This document shows, piece after piece, positions 1 through 6,978 of a stretch of DNA of 64,000 nt. The position numbers and the translations under genes were made by a program. Positions within the stretch are counted from its first letter, which is position 1. Every line of letters begins with the position of its first letter. Source of the stretch: MADRE3 sp963718195 (GTDB taxonomy: Bacteria; Desulfobacterota; Desulfobulbia; Desulfobulbales; Desulfocapsaceae); NCBI GenBank assembly GCA_963718195.1, contig CAVQYQ010000005.1, positions 998,257 to 1,062,256 on the forward strand, read 5' to 3'. The notes under the pieces are model-generated. The model did not search any database. It saw nothing but the letters and a program-made list of their open reading frames with translations, and had not been told where the DNA came from.

Positions 1-2
1 AA

Positions 3-140
3 GATGCCGAATGGCAGGAATATGTCCAGAGGGGCGGTGCAGTTCCGCTTTTCGATAAAGAGGAGAAGTTCCTGGCTACAGTTAAGAATGACCAAAAAGA
101 GTTTGCTGAAGCTTTGAAACAAATAGGCGCTATAAAATAA
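3..140 (+). CDS. TctC/Bug-family solute receptor, C-terminal end (partial)
   Basis: The first 138 bases read as an open frame of 45 residues ending in TAA at 138-140; the gene begins outside the window. The tail (…EYVQRGGAVPLF…LKQIGAIK) has the short charged C-terminus usual for the periplasmic receptor of tripartite tricarboxylate transporters, but the call rests mainly on position: it lies directly upstream of tctB and tctA on the same strand, the standard tctCBA order. Such receptors bind a carboxylate or similar organic anion in the periplasm and hand it to the TctA/TctB membrane pair. The ligand cannot be inferred from this fragment. Confidence 0.6.
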   Translation, partial: DAEWQEYVQRGGAVPLFDKEEKFLATVKNDQKEFAEALKQIGAIK

Positions 141-171
141 GCTGATTTACTTTCTAAAACTCCACTGCCTC

Positions 172-210
172 GCCCCTGCCAACTAGTATAATTGCTGGTA
201 CGGCAGGGGC
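172..210 (+). promoter_or_regulatory. Intercistronic stem-loop between tctC and tctB
   Basis: A perfect 9-bp inverted repeat (GCCCCTGCC at 172-180, GGCAGGGGC at 202-210) encloses a 21-nt AT-rich loop. It is not followed by a T tract, so it is unlikely to be a full terminator. Hairpins between a binding-protein gene and its membrane-component genes commonly stabilise the upstream mRNA or attenuate transcription so that more receptor than permease is made; that role is inferred here. Confidence 0.55.
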
Positions 211-227
211 TAACTGGAGAAAACGTT

Positions 228-771
228 ATGGAATACTTCAGCGATGGGACAGGATTGTTTGTCTGGACAATCGCCCTCACTCTGATCTGTTTTGGAATCT
301 ATGTTGGATTTAGATATTCGAAATTGAAAGCCTATTCCGGACAAACAATCATTCCGCTCGTTATGATTGTATTCTCCCTCGTGCTCTGGGTAGTAACACT
401 CGGTTTCCCAAGCGAAGAGGCCGGGCCGGCAGTTATTCCACTTCTCTGGATATTCTGGCTGATCCTGCTTTCCTTGGTAATACTTGTTTTCTGTTTCACC
501 GGCAGGATTGATAAAGATCCCAAACGCGGTCAGAATGGGCTTTCTCGGACTTGGCGTCGGTTTGGTTGTTGTTTATTACTTTGCCATGGACTATCTGGGC
601 TATTTCCTCAGTTCATTTTTGTTTCTTGTTATTGCCATGTACATGCTCTCTTACCGAAAACCACTCACCATACTCCTGGTGGGCACCGGCTGGGTCCTCT
701 TCTCATACCTGGTATTTTACAAATTTCTTTATATCCAATTGCCCCTTGGGTTGATAGAAGATTTTATTTAG
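228..771 (+). pseudogene. tctB: TctB-family small membrane subunit of a TTT transporter, frameshifted
   Basis: TctB is the small, poorly conserved membrane subunit that pairs with TctA in secondary uptake of organic anions driven by an ion gradient. The gene starts at ATG 228 with GGAG 8 bases upstream. Three hydrophobic segments (FVWTIALTLICFGIYVGF, IIPLVMIVFSLVLWVVTLGF, VIPLLWIFWLILLSLVILVF) are read in one frame to about 519. After that the sensible protein continues in the next frame (RMGFLGLGVGLVVVYY… to the stop at 771) with two or three more segments. Removing one base in the CCCAAA run at 519-524 restores one protein of about 180 residues, normal for TctB. The break is therefore a one-base insertion: either a real lesion or a sequence error. 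tctA follows 42 bases later. Confidence 0.75.
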
Positions 772-813
772 TGAACGACATGATTCTCAATCCAATGGGA
801 GAACGAAACCTCT

Positions 814-2325
814 ATGGATCTCATTGATAGCTTTACAATAGGATTCTCGGTAATACTTGGCTGGAAGCCGATCCTGATAATCGTCACAGGAGTTATTTTC
901 GGGATCCTGGCCGGTGCCATGCCAGGACTCTCACCGTCTACGGCGGTTGCGCTGCTGGTCCCATTCAGCTACACCATGAGCCCTGCCCTGGCACTCATTC
1001 TCCTCACCTCAATCTACATAGCCTCGAACTATGGGGGTTCGATCACAGCGGTACTCATCAACACGCCGGGAACACCATCGGCTGCCGTTACTGCAATGGA
1101 TGGCTATCCATTAACCCAACAGGGAAAGGCCGGCAAAGGATTGGGAACTGCCCTGGTGGCTTCAACAATCGGCGGAGCAGTCGGGGTTATCATACTGATT
1201 CTCTTTGCTGTTCCACTGGCCCGGGTTGCTTTGAAATTCAGCCCTGCCGATTACTGTGCCCTTGCTCTGTTCGGCCTGGCCACGGTTGCCTCGATGAGCC
1301 GGGGCAATGTCATAAAGTCTATGGTGGCCATACTCTTTGGGCTCCTTATTAAGACCATAGGAATCGATCCGATCTCAGGGGTCTCTCGGTTCACCTTCGG
1401 CAATGACATGCTCTATGACGGTTTCACGCTGATTCCAGCCCTGATTGGCCTGTTTGCCATCAGTGTTGTTTTCTCCAAGTTCGAGACCTGGACCGGTGTC
1501 GGTCGGGTAATGGACAAGATAGACAACAAACTTCCGAGTCTGGAAGAATTTCTAAAAATCAAATTTACCATCCTGCGCTCATCCATCATCGGCACAATTA
1601 TTGGAATTTTTCCGGGAGCAGGCGCAACAATCGCTGCGTTTATCAGCTATGATATGTCCAAGCGGGCAAGCAAAGAACCTGAGAAGTTCGGCCATGGTTC
1701 TCTTGAAGGAGTTGCGGCGGCGGAAAGTGCCAACTCCAGTTCCGTCGGAGGTGCTCTGGTGCCGCTTCTTGCCCTCGGTATTCCAGGAAGTGCCACAGAT
1801 GCCGTGTTACTCGGAGCATTCATGCTCCATGACCTGGTGCCGGGCCCCATGCTCTTTCAAAACAACCCGGAAATCGTTTACGGCATCTTCTCGGCGTTGA
1901 TTGTTGCCAATATTGTCATGCTGTTTCTAGGATTGTATGGAAACAGGCTGTTCATCAAGGTTGTATCGGTGCCTGAAGCCATTATGTATCCGCTTATTCT
2001 GGCAATCGCCATTATTGGCAGTTTCGCGGTAAATGGCTCAATGTTCGATGTCGCTGCTTGTCTCGGCTTTGGTGTTGTCGGCTGGTTTTTCAAAAGATAC
2101 GGCTACCCGGTCGCACCAGTTGTACTCGGTATCGTACTCGGAAAAATGGTTGAGGAGAATTTCAGGCGTGCTGTCATGATGGATGGATATGGGGTCTTTT
2201 ATCGCGACAAGCTTGCCTTCATTGTATTGCTTATCGCATTTTTCTCTTTTATCTGGCCCTTGTACAAGGCATGGCGTCACCATCGTCAATCAGGCACCTC
2301 AGGAGACAATGAGGCTAAGATATGA
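814..2325 (+). CDS. tctA: TctA-family large permease subunit of a TTT transporter
   Basis: This is the large integral-membrane subunit of a tripartite tricarboxylate transporter, 503 residues, the usual length. It forms the translocation path and receives substrate from the TctC receptor. The family signature is clear at residues about 30-110: GAMPGLSPSTAVALLVPF, then YGGSITAVLINTPGTP and DGYPLTQQGKAG. A second conserved stretch near residue 265 (GIFPGAGATIAAFISYD) is the internal repeat of the first motif. Around ten to twelve hydrophobic segments are visible. The start at ATG 814 has GGGAGAAC upstream. Its stop overlaps the ATG of the next gene (ATGA at 2322-2325), which implies translational coupling to the DUF47 gene. 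The substrate is not determinable; a TauE exporter 2 kb downstream makes a sulfonate one possibility (inference). Confidence 0.93.
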   Translation: MDLIDSFTIGFSVILGWKPILIIVTGVIFGILAGAMPGLSPSTAVALLVPFSYTMSPALALILLTSIYIASNYGGSITAVLINTPGTPSAAVTAMDGYPLTQQGKAGKGLGTALVASTIGGAVGVIILILFAVPLARVALKFSPADYCALALFGLATVASMSRGNVIKSMVAILFGLLIKTIGIDPISGVSRFTFGNDMLYDGFTLIPALIGLFAISVVFSKFETWTGVGRVMDKIDNKLPSLEEFLKIKFTILRSSIIGTIIGIFPGAGATIAAFISYDMSKRASKEPEKFGHGSLEGVAAAESANSSSVGGALVPLLALGIPGSATDAVLLGAFMLHDLVPGPMLFQNNPEIVYGIFSALIVANIVMLFLGLYGNRLFIKVVSVPEAIMYPLILAIAIIGSFAVNGSMFDVAACLGFGVVGWFFKRYGYPVAPVVLGIVLGKMVEENFRRAVMMDGYGVFYRDKLAFIVLLIAFFSFIWPLYKAWRHHRQSGTSGDNEAKI

Positions 2326-2966
2326 AAATACTCAGGACTAGAACAGGGATTGAAAAACAGGTCGAAAATTTTCTGAATCAAGTCAGCCTTTCGGGCTTAA
2401 TTTTTCGGCAGGGATGTGAGCATTACCTCTCCGGTCATGAAGAAGACTTCGAGCGAAAGATCCAGGAAATTGCTGACTGTGAACATACGGGAGATGATCT
2501 CAGACGATCAATAAACGAACATCTCTATGCCAAAACACTGATTCCTGAATCACGGGGTGATGTCATGGAATTACTGGAAAACATGGACTCGCTGCTGGAC
2601 CGATTCAAAGGAACTTTGTGGCGATTCAGAATAGAATATCCTGAAATTTGTGAAGAATTCCACTATGACTTTAAACAATTAATTAATGCTGCGATAGAAG
2701 CTAATGAGGCACTTGTCGCGTCATGCCGGATGTTTTTCACCGATATTTCCAAGGTCTCAAGTTATTTGCATAAAGTGTCTTATTGGGAATCAGAAAGCGA
2801 CAAAATCTCCATACGATTGCAGGAGTCTATTTTTGCTAAAAAAGAGCTGCGATTGAGCCATAGAATGCAACAGCGTGATTTTGCGCATTCTCTTGACAAG
2901 ATTGCCGACCGTGCAGAAGACATTGCCGACAGGCTGAATATCTACGTCATCAAAAGAAGTCTCTAG
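2322..2966 (+). CDS. DUF47/PhoU-like regulator of a phosphate permease
   Basis: A 214-residue, almost wholly helical, charged protein (motifs EIADCEHTGDDLRRSINEHL, ENMDSLLDRFKG, LDKIADRAEDIADRL) typical of the DUF47 family, PhoU-related cytoplasmic helical bundles encoded beside PiT-type permeases and thought to modulate them. The family's paired E/D-rich metal-binding motifs (E-x-x-D near residue 52, D-x-x-E-D near residue 200) are present. The start ATG overlaps the tctA stop by four bases, and the pit gene follows 12 bases after the stop. The arrangement DUF47-pit is standard; coupling to tctA is unusual. Confidence 0.85.
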   Translation: MKILRTRTGIEKQVENFLNQVSLSGLIFRQGCEHYLSGHEEDFERKIQEIADCEHTGDDLRRSINEHLYAKTLIPESRGDVMELLENMDSLLDRFKGTLWRFRIEYPEICEEFHYDFKQLINAAIEANEALVASCRMFFTDISKVSSYLHKVSYWESESDKISIRLQESIFAKKELRLSHRMQQRDFAHSLDKIADRAEDIADRLNIYVIKRSL

Positions 2967-2978
2967 AGGACTCATCTC

Positions 2979-4437
2979 TTGTTTTCCTTCTTCCTATCAA
3001 GCGGGCTTTTTCTCGGCTGGTCCCTTGGCGCCAACGATGCGTCAAATGTATTCGGGACTGCTGTTGGCTCCAAGATGATCCGGTTTAAAACCGCAGCAAT
3101 TTACTGCAGCCTGTTTGTTATCCTTGGTGCCGTGATCAGTGGTGCCGGTGCATCTCACACACTTGGGAAACTTGGTGCAGTCAATGCTATTGCCGGTGCA
3201 TTTCTCGTGGCATTTTCAGCGGCTCTGAGCGTCTATCTGATGACACTGGCCAGGTTTCCAGTCTCCACTTCACAAGCAATTGTCGGAGCAATAATTGGTT
3301 GGAACTCTATTTTCCGGTTCTGTTACTGACATGAATGCCCTGACAAAAATAGTTTCAACCTGGATAATCTGCCCGTTACTTTCAGCCTGCTTTGCAATCT
3401 GCTTGTATAAGGCAACAACAATTTTTATCAGCCGATTCAAAATCCGGATGTTCCGGCTCGATATCATTACCCGATATTCTCTGTTATTGGCTGGAATATT
3501 CGGTTCTTTTGCCCTTGGAGCAAACAATATTGCCAATGTCATGGGTGTGTTTGTCCCCGTTGCCCCATTCAATCATCTTACAATTCTCGGTATTACCTTC
3601 AGCCCTGCCCAGCAGTTATTTTTTATTGGAGGCGTGGCGATAGCAGTCGGGGTCTTTACCTACTCAAGGCGTGTTATGATGACCGTCGGAACTGGCATCT
3701 TTCCGCTTACCCCTGTTGCCGCTTCGGTGGTCGTCTGGTCACATTCTGCGGTTCTCTTTATCTTTTCTTCACAGGCTCTTGAAGCCTGGCTTCAGAGCCA
3801 CCATTTGCCGACGATTCCGCTTGTTCCGGTTTCCAGTTCACAGGCCATTGTCGGTGCTGTCATAGGTATTGGACTTTTAAAGGGCGGCCGGGGAATCAGG
3901 TGGAGAACGGTAGCCGGAATAACCAGCAGCTGGTTGACCACCCCGGTGATTGCTGCTCTGGCCTGTTTCATCTCCCTGTTTTTTCTACAGAATGTTTTTC
4001 AGCAGAAAACCTATACCCCGGTGGAATATAATATTACCCAGTCGGCAATGCAGCGGTTAATTGATTCTGAACTTCCTCACACGCCTTTTGAGCCAATCAT
4101 GTGGGAGACCTACCCCAATGGAATGTCATTCAATAAAGCCATTCATTCCGCAGCAGACCTCAACAATGAGCAAGCACGAGCCATACTCGCCATAGCAGAA
4201 CTTTATGAAGTGGAATTCTCTACTGATTTGCTTCAGACACTCAGGAAAGGCCCATTTACCTGGGAACAGCTAGAGATTATAACCCAATTGGAAGGTCGAA
4301 CATTTCAGCATAAATGGGAAATCAAATCAGCACTCGGTGAAGAGTCTGACATGTTCAAATACCGGCCGGCAGACAAGCAGTGGAACAATCATCTTGACGA
4401 TTTCTTTTATCAACTCATAAGCCGATTACAAACCTGA
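2979..4437 (+). pseudogene. PiT-family inorganic phosphate (or sulfate) permease, frameshifted
   Basis: PiT proteins are inner-membrane symporters for inorganic phosphate, in some bacteria sulfate. Both halves of the internal duplication are present: GANDASNVFGTAVGSKM and PVSTSQAIVGAIIGWN in the first part, GANNIANVMGVFVPVAP and PVSSSQAIVGAVIG in the second. The first part (2979-3329, TTG start) breaks near 3303-3312; the protein resumes one base later with LFSGSVTDMNALTKIV and runs to 4437. Deleting one base gives a continuous protein of about 485 residues. The last 120 residues are a soluble, charged extension after the final membrane segment, of unknown role. DUF47 lies immediately upstream. 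This is either a recent one-base lesion or a sequence error. Confidence 0.85.
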
Positions 4438-4455
4438 GACTCGCCTTACCCACAA

Positions 4456-5166
4456 TCATACAAGGGCCGAATAAATCATTCTCAGCGCCATGACCGTCAG
4501 CAGAATCTTCAAAACCTGGCTGAACCAGCGATTACTGATCTTTTTTCTCAGAAACGTTCCCCAAAAGGACCCGATCAACGCCCCGCTGACCATGCATACC
4601 AGGAGGGTGGAATACTGACTGAACTTGAAACCAATCATTCCAAAGGCAAGGAGCTTCAAACCGTGGCTTAACGACATGAACATGCCACTGGTTGACACAA
4701 TACCATCCCTATCTGAAATTTCTTTAAGTAACCGAGGCATGACCAGGTGGCCTGTGGACCCAACCAAAATCCCAAGACCTGTCTGTAAAAAACCGAGAAC
4801 AAACAGGCTGTCAAAACTGCTCAACAGCTTCCCCATACGCTCAGACCAGAGTTTTAGAAGTATATATACTCCTACAAAAACAGGTATATAGGAGGTGGTA
4901 ATATTGATAACCAGGATGCCAAAGAGTGCTGCCCCCAGAACCGAGCCAGCAAAGAATAACGGCAATAACCGCCATACAATCGATCGGTACGAAAAGACTG
5001 CGCGGCTTGTATTGCTCGCCAGTTGAGTAACACCATGGAGAGGAACAATTGCATCGGCGGGCAAAAAATCTGGAAGAAAGCTGATTAATAGTAGACCTCC
5101 ACCAAGTCCGAATATTGCTGCAGCCGTTGAAGACACCATCGAAATAATGCCAAGAAGTATTTCCAT
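4456..5166 (-). CDS. TauE/SafE-family anion exporter (COG0730)
   Basis: A 236-residue membrane protein with about eight hydrophobic segments and the two glycine-rich repeats of the TauE/SafE family (AAAIFGLGGGLLLISFLPDF near residue 14 and LVGSTGHLVMPRLLKE near residue 140). Members export or take up small anions such as sulfite, sulfoacetate or other organosulfur compounds. The second motif is less glycine-rich than usual. The gene converges on the pit gene, ending 18 bases from its stop. The start at 5166 (ATG) has only a weak ribosome-binding site. It is one of three TauE-type genes in the window, two of which lie near TTT transporters, as in some sulfonate utilisation loci; the substrate is unknown. 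Confidence 0.8.
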   Translation of the reverse strand: MEILLGIISMVSSTAAAIFGLGGGLLLISFLPDFLPADAIVPLHGVTQLASNTSRAVFSYRSIVWRLLPLFFAGSVLGAALFGILVINITTSYIPVFVGVYILLKLWSERMGKLLSSFDSLFVLGFLQTGLGILVGSTGHLVMPRLLKEISDRDGIVSTSGMFMSLSHGLKLLAFGMIGFKFSQYSTLLVCMVSGALIGSFWGTFLRKKISNRWFSQVLKILLTVMALRMIYSALV

Positions 5167-5360
5167 AGCTTTCTAGATCTATCCCCGAGTTTGTTGCACA
5201 TTGTAAGGTGCGGTTGGCCTATCGAATTGTAGCATATCATGGTCTCACACAACGATATGATTTATCTGTGGGCATCAGAATTTGAAGCGTTAGAAAGAAT
5301 ATAAAGTGCTCTGAATTCATATTATTACACCTGCCGTTCGCGAACTCCGTCGCATTGCTG

Positions 5361-5391
5361 GTTGACAAACGTCAACCATTTCGTGTATACT
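5361..5391 (+). promoter_or_regulatory. Sigma70-type promoter with overlapping palindromic operator
   Basis: TTGACA (5362-5367) and TATACT (5386-5391) are separated by 18 bases, an almost consensus housekeeping promoter. A perfect palindrome GTTGAC-AAAC-GTCAAC (5361-5376) covers the -35 box. The next gene downstream (start 5474) encodes a zinc-finger/HTH protein of antitoxin type, so autorepression at this palindrome is the natural reading (inference). Confidence 0.7.
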
Positions 5392-5473
5392 GCTTTGTAG
5401 TGTAAAAAAACAACCTCCTGATAATGCTTGGAAAAAGGCATATTCTTGGAGAAATACAGACATCTCGTAAATT

Positions 5474-5995
5474 ATGAACTGCTCGCTCTGCAATGCTGAG
5501 ACCACCCGTAAGATTGAAGATTTTTTCTGCGAAAGCAAGATAATAGGTGATGTTCTCGTGCCCTCGGTCGAGGTAGAAAAATGTTTGGGTTGTGGTGCAT
5601 TGAAGTTGTCAGCAGAGGCTGAAAATGAGGTTTCCCATTATCTGAAGATGCTGGAGACAAATGCCATAATTAGCCTGCCAGCAGACAACCTGATAAGCGC
5701 CGGCCAGGCAGCAGGGATTCTGGGAGTAACAAAACAAGCTTTCAGCAAGAATCCTAAGATCAAAAAAGGATTTGTCTATTTCACATACGTCGGAACAAAA
5801 AGAGTTTATTTTAGATCTTCTGTTGAACTATTTAAGACAAGCGGTGATGGAAGATTCCCAATAACACAATGGAAGTCTTCTTTGCCTTACGATCGAATAT
5901 CACATCATGCTGCCAACGACGACTGCTGGCAACAGGTCAGCTGCCAGGCAGATAAAACAGATTGTAATGTATACACCTGGAGCACATCTTCATAG
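5474..5995 (+). CDS. YgiT/MqsA-like zinc-finger and helix-turn-helix protein
   Basis: A 173-residue protein beginning with two CxxC pairs (CSLC at residues 3-6, CLGC at about 38-41), the zinc-binding layout of MqsA/YgiT-type antitoxins. A MerR/XRE-like helix-turn-helix segment follows (SAGQAAGILGVTKQAF, about residues 76-91). Such proteins bind DNA and usually repress their own operon, often while neutralising a partner toxin. The promoter 80 bases upstream carries a palindrome over its -35 box. No typical MqsR or DUF4258 toxin is visible; the only partner candidate is the 92-residue gene starting 8 bases after the stop. The last 35 residues look unlike a conserved domain, and another frame is open across 5890-6050, so a frameshift near the 3' end is possible. 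The function is inferred from motifs only. Confidence 0.6.
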   Translation: MNCSLCNAETTRKIEDFFCESKIIGDVLVPSVEVEKCLGCGALKLSAEAENEVSHYLKMLETNAIISLPADNLISAGQAAGILGVTKQAFSKNPKIKKGFVYFTYVGTKRVYFRSSVELFKTSGDGRFPITQWKSSLPYDRISHHAANDDCWQQVSCQADKTDCNVYTWSTSS

Positions 5996-6003
5996 GAAAG
6001 GCG

Positions 6004-6282
6004 ATGGTCAAAGAAGAAAAACAAAAAAAAGACGAAATCCTGAACATCAATACCAGTCTGCCAAATCTCTTTGTTGATGACATCCGCATTTCCATGAGAA
6101 ATGATAATATCGAAACCTTGAATTTTTTTAGCGACACTCCAGAAGGGAAATTTGAACAAACCCGAGTGATCACGAAAAAGGAGCGCTTGAAAGTTTTTAT
6201 TGATGCAATGTGTAAACACACTGGCTATTACCCGACGCAACCAGTCGATGAAAAAGAAGAAGAAAAGAAAAAGAAGAAATAG
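6004..6282 (+). CDS. Small charged hypothetical protein, possible partner of the zinc-finger/HTH gene
   Basis: A 92-residue protein, ATG at 6004, 8 bases after the previous stop, so probably co-transcribed. It has a compact central region (NLFVDDIRISMRNDNIETLN, then FEQTRVITKKERLKVFID) and a lysine/glutamate-rich tail ending in six lysines. The general layout (beta-rich N-terminal part, then a basic helix) resembles small DUF3467-like proteins only loosely. I do not recognise the family. Toxin, second antitoxin component or unrelated protein are all open. Confidence 0.5.
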   Translation: MVKEEKQKKDEILNINTSLPNLFVDDIRISMRNDNIETLNFFSDTPEGKFEQTRVITKKERLKVFIDAMCKHTGYYPTQPVDEKEEEKKKKK

Positions 6283-6309
6283 AATTCCATCCCTTATTTT
6301 CAGAAGGAT

Positions 6310-6449
6310 GGGCTTTTAGCAAACTGATGATTTTCGTTTAGTGTCAAAACATGCGAAAATTTTTTACCCAAGGCATCGTTGATTTTCCAAGGATAAGAAT
6401 TTTAGCATAACGCAGAGGTTGAACGAAAAGGGCGTTTTGCAAGGAGCTC
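6310..6449 (+). repeat. 140-bp dispersed repeat with inverted-repeat ends, copy A
   Basis: This stretch matches 35341-35480 along its whole length with few gaps. Shared blocks include TGATGATTTTCGTT, AGGCATCGTTGAT, TTTTA(A)GCATAACG and GAGGTTGAACGAAAAGG. The ends are imperfect inverted repeats (GGGCTTTTAGCAAAC…TTTTCGTT at the left; GAACGAAAAGGGCGTTTTGC…GAGCTC at the right). It has no coding potential. It resembles a miniature inverted-repeat element or a structured intergenic repeat. Its right end touches the GGAGG used by the following small ORF. Confidence 0.75.
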
Positions 6450-6459
6450 GGAGGTATAA

Positions 6460-6633
6460 ATGAATCAAACATCATGGCTCGAACTAACAATAGACAAGGC
6501 AAAACAGCGCCTTGATTCAGCTCGTCAGGCTCTCAAGAAGAATCCAAAGAGCTATAGCGCCAGAGTAACAGTTCAATCCGCTGAGAATCGTTTGGCGAAT
6601 TTACATGAGCGTTTTAAAAACCTAAAGAACTAG
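6460..6633 (+). CDS. 57-residue hypothetical helical protein
   Basis: This small ORF starts at ATG 6460 with a strong GGAGG at 6449-6453, 6 bases ahead, and stops at TAG 6631-6633. The product begins MNQTSWLELTIDKAKQRLD, is basic (about one residue in four is K or R) and predicted almost entirely alpha-helical, with no cysteines and no membrane segment. The clear ribosome-binding site and continuous amphipathic pattern favour a real gene. I do not recognise the family. The ribosome-binding site lies at the right boundary of the dispersed repeat, so the repeat may influence expression. Confidence 0.55.
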   Translation: MNQTSWLELTIDKAKQRLDSARQALKKNPKSYSARVTVQSAENRLANLHERFKNLKN

Positions 6634-6978
6634 CCATTCCTTTTCATTAAAGCGGATGGATCAGCTTCCCTTCTTTCACAACTTGGAGTTTAAAAGGACT
6701 TCACCCACCATCGCTGCAACCTGATAAACAGAGCCATAAAGACTGGTATAGCAAAGAATATCTTTGTTGCTGAAGCAGACGTAAGATGATAAATTCCGCA
6801 GCATAACTGAAGAGGCACTGCTTTGAAGCTCTTGTCTTCAGACTTTCCTGGAAAACAATTCCCTCTTCCATCAAAGCACCTGACAACCGAGCCGGAAGGC
6901 TTAATCGTGAAAAAGCAACAACGGGTTGACACTGTTTCTCCCCTGCTTTTTCCACAACTCAACACCAAAGAGGTTCAC
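6634..6978 (+). other. Intergenic stretch, no gene seen
   Basis: There are 345 bases between the small ORF and the next gene. Minus-strand open frames here have no ribosome-binding site and no protein-like composition. The last 20 bases hold the AGAGG ribosome-binding site of the following gene. No other feature was recognised. Confidence 0.5.

Noticed and set aside
5890..6050. Alternative frame reading TTTAGNRSAARQIKQIVMYT over the end of the zinc-finger/HTH gene
   Set aside because: It looks protein-like and could mean a frameshift near the 3' end, but no family match is known to me, so the annotated frame was kept and the doubt noted there.
6690..6968. Overlapping minus-strand open frames upstream of the 456-residue gene
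   Set aside because: No start context and low-complexity, cysteine-rich translations; considered chance frames.
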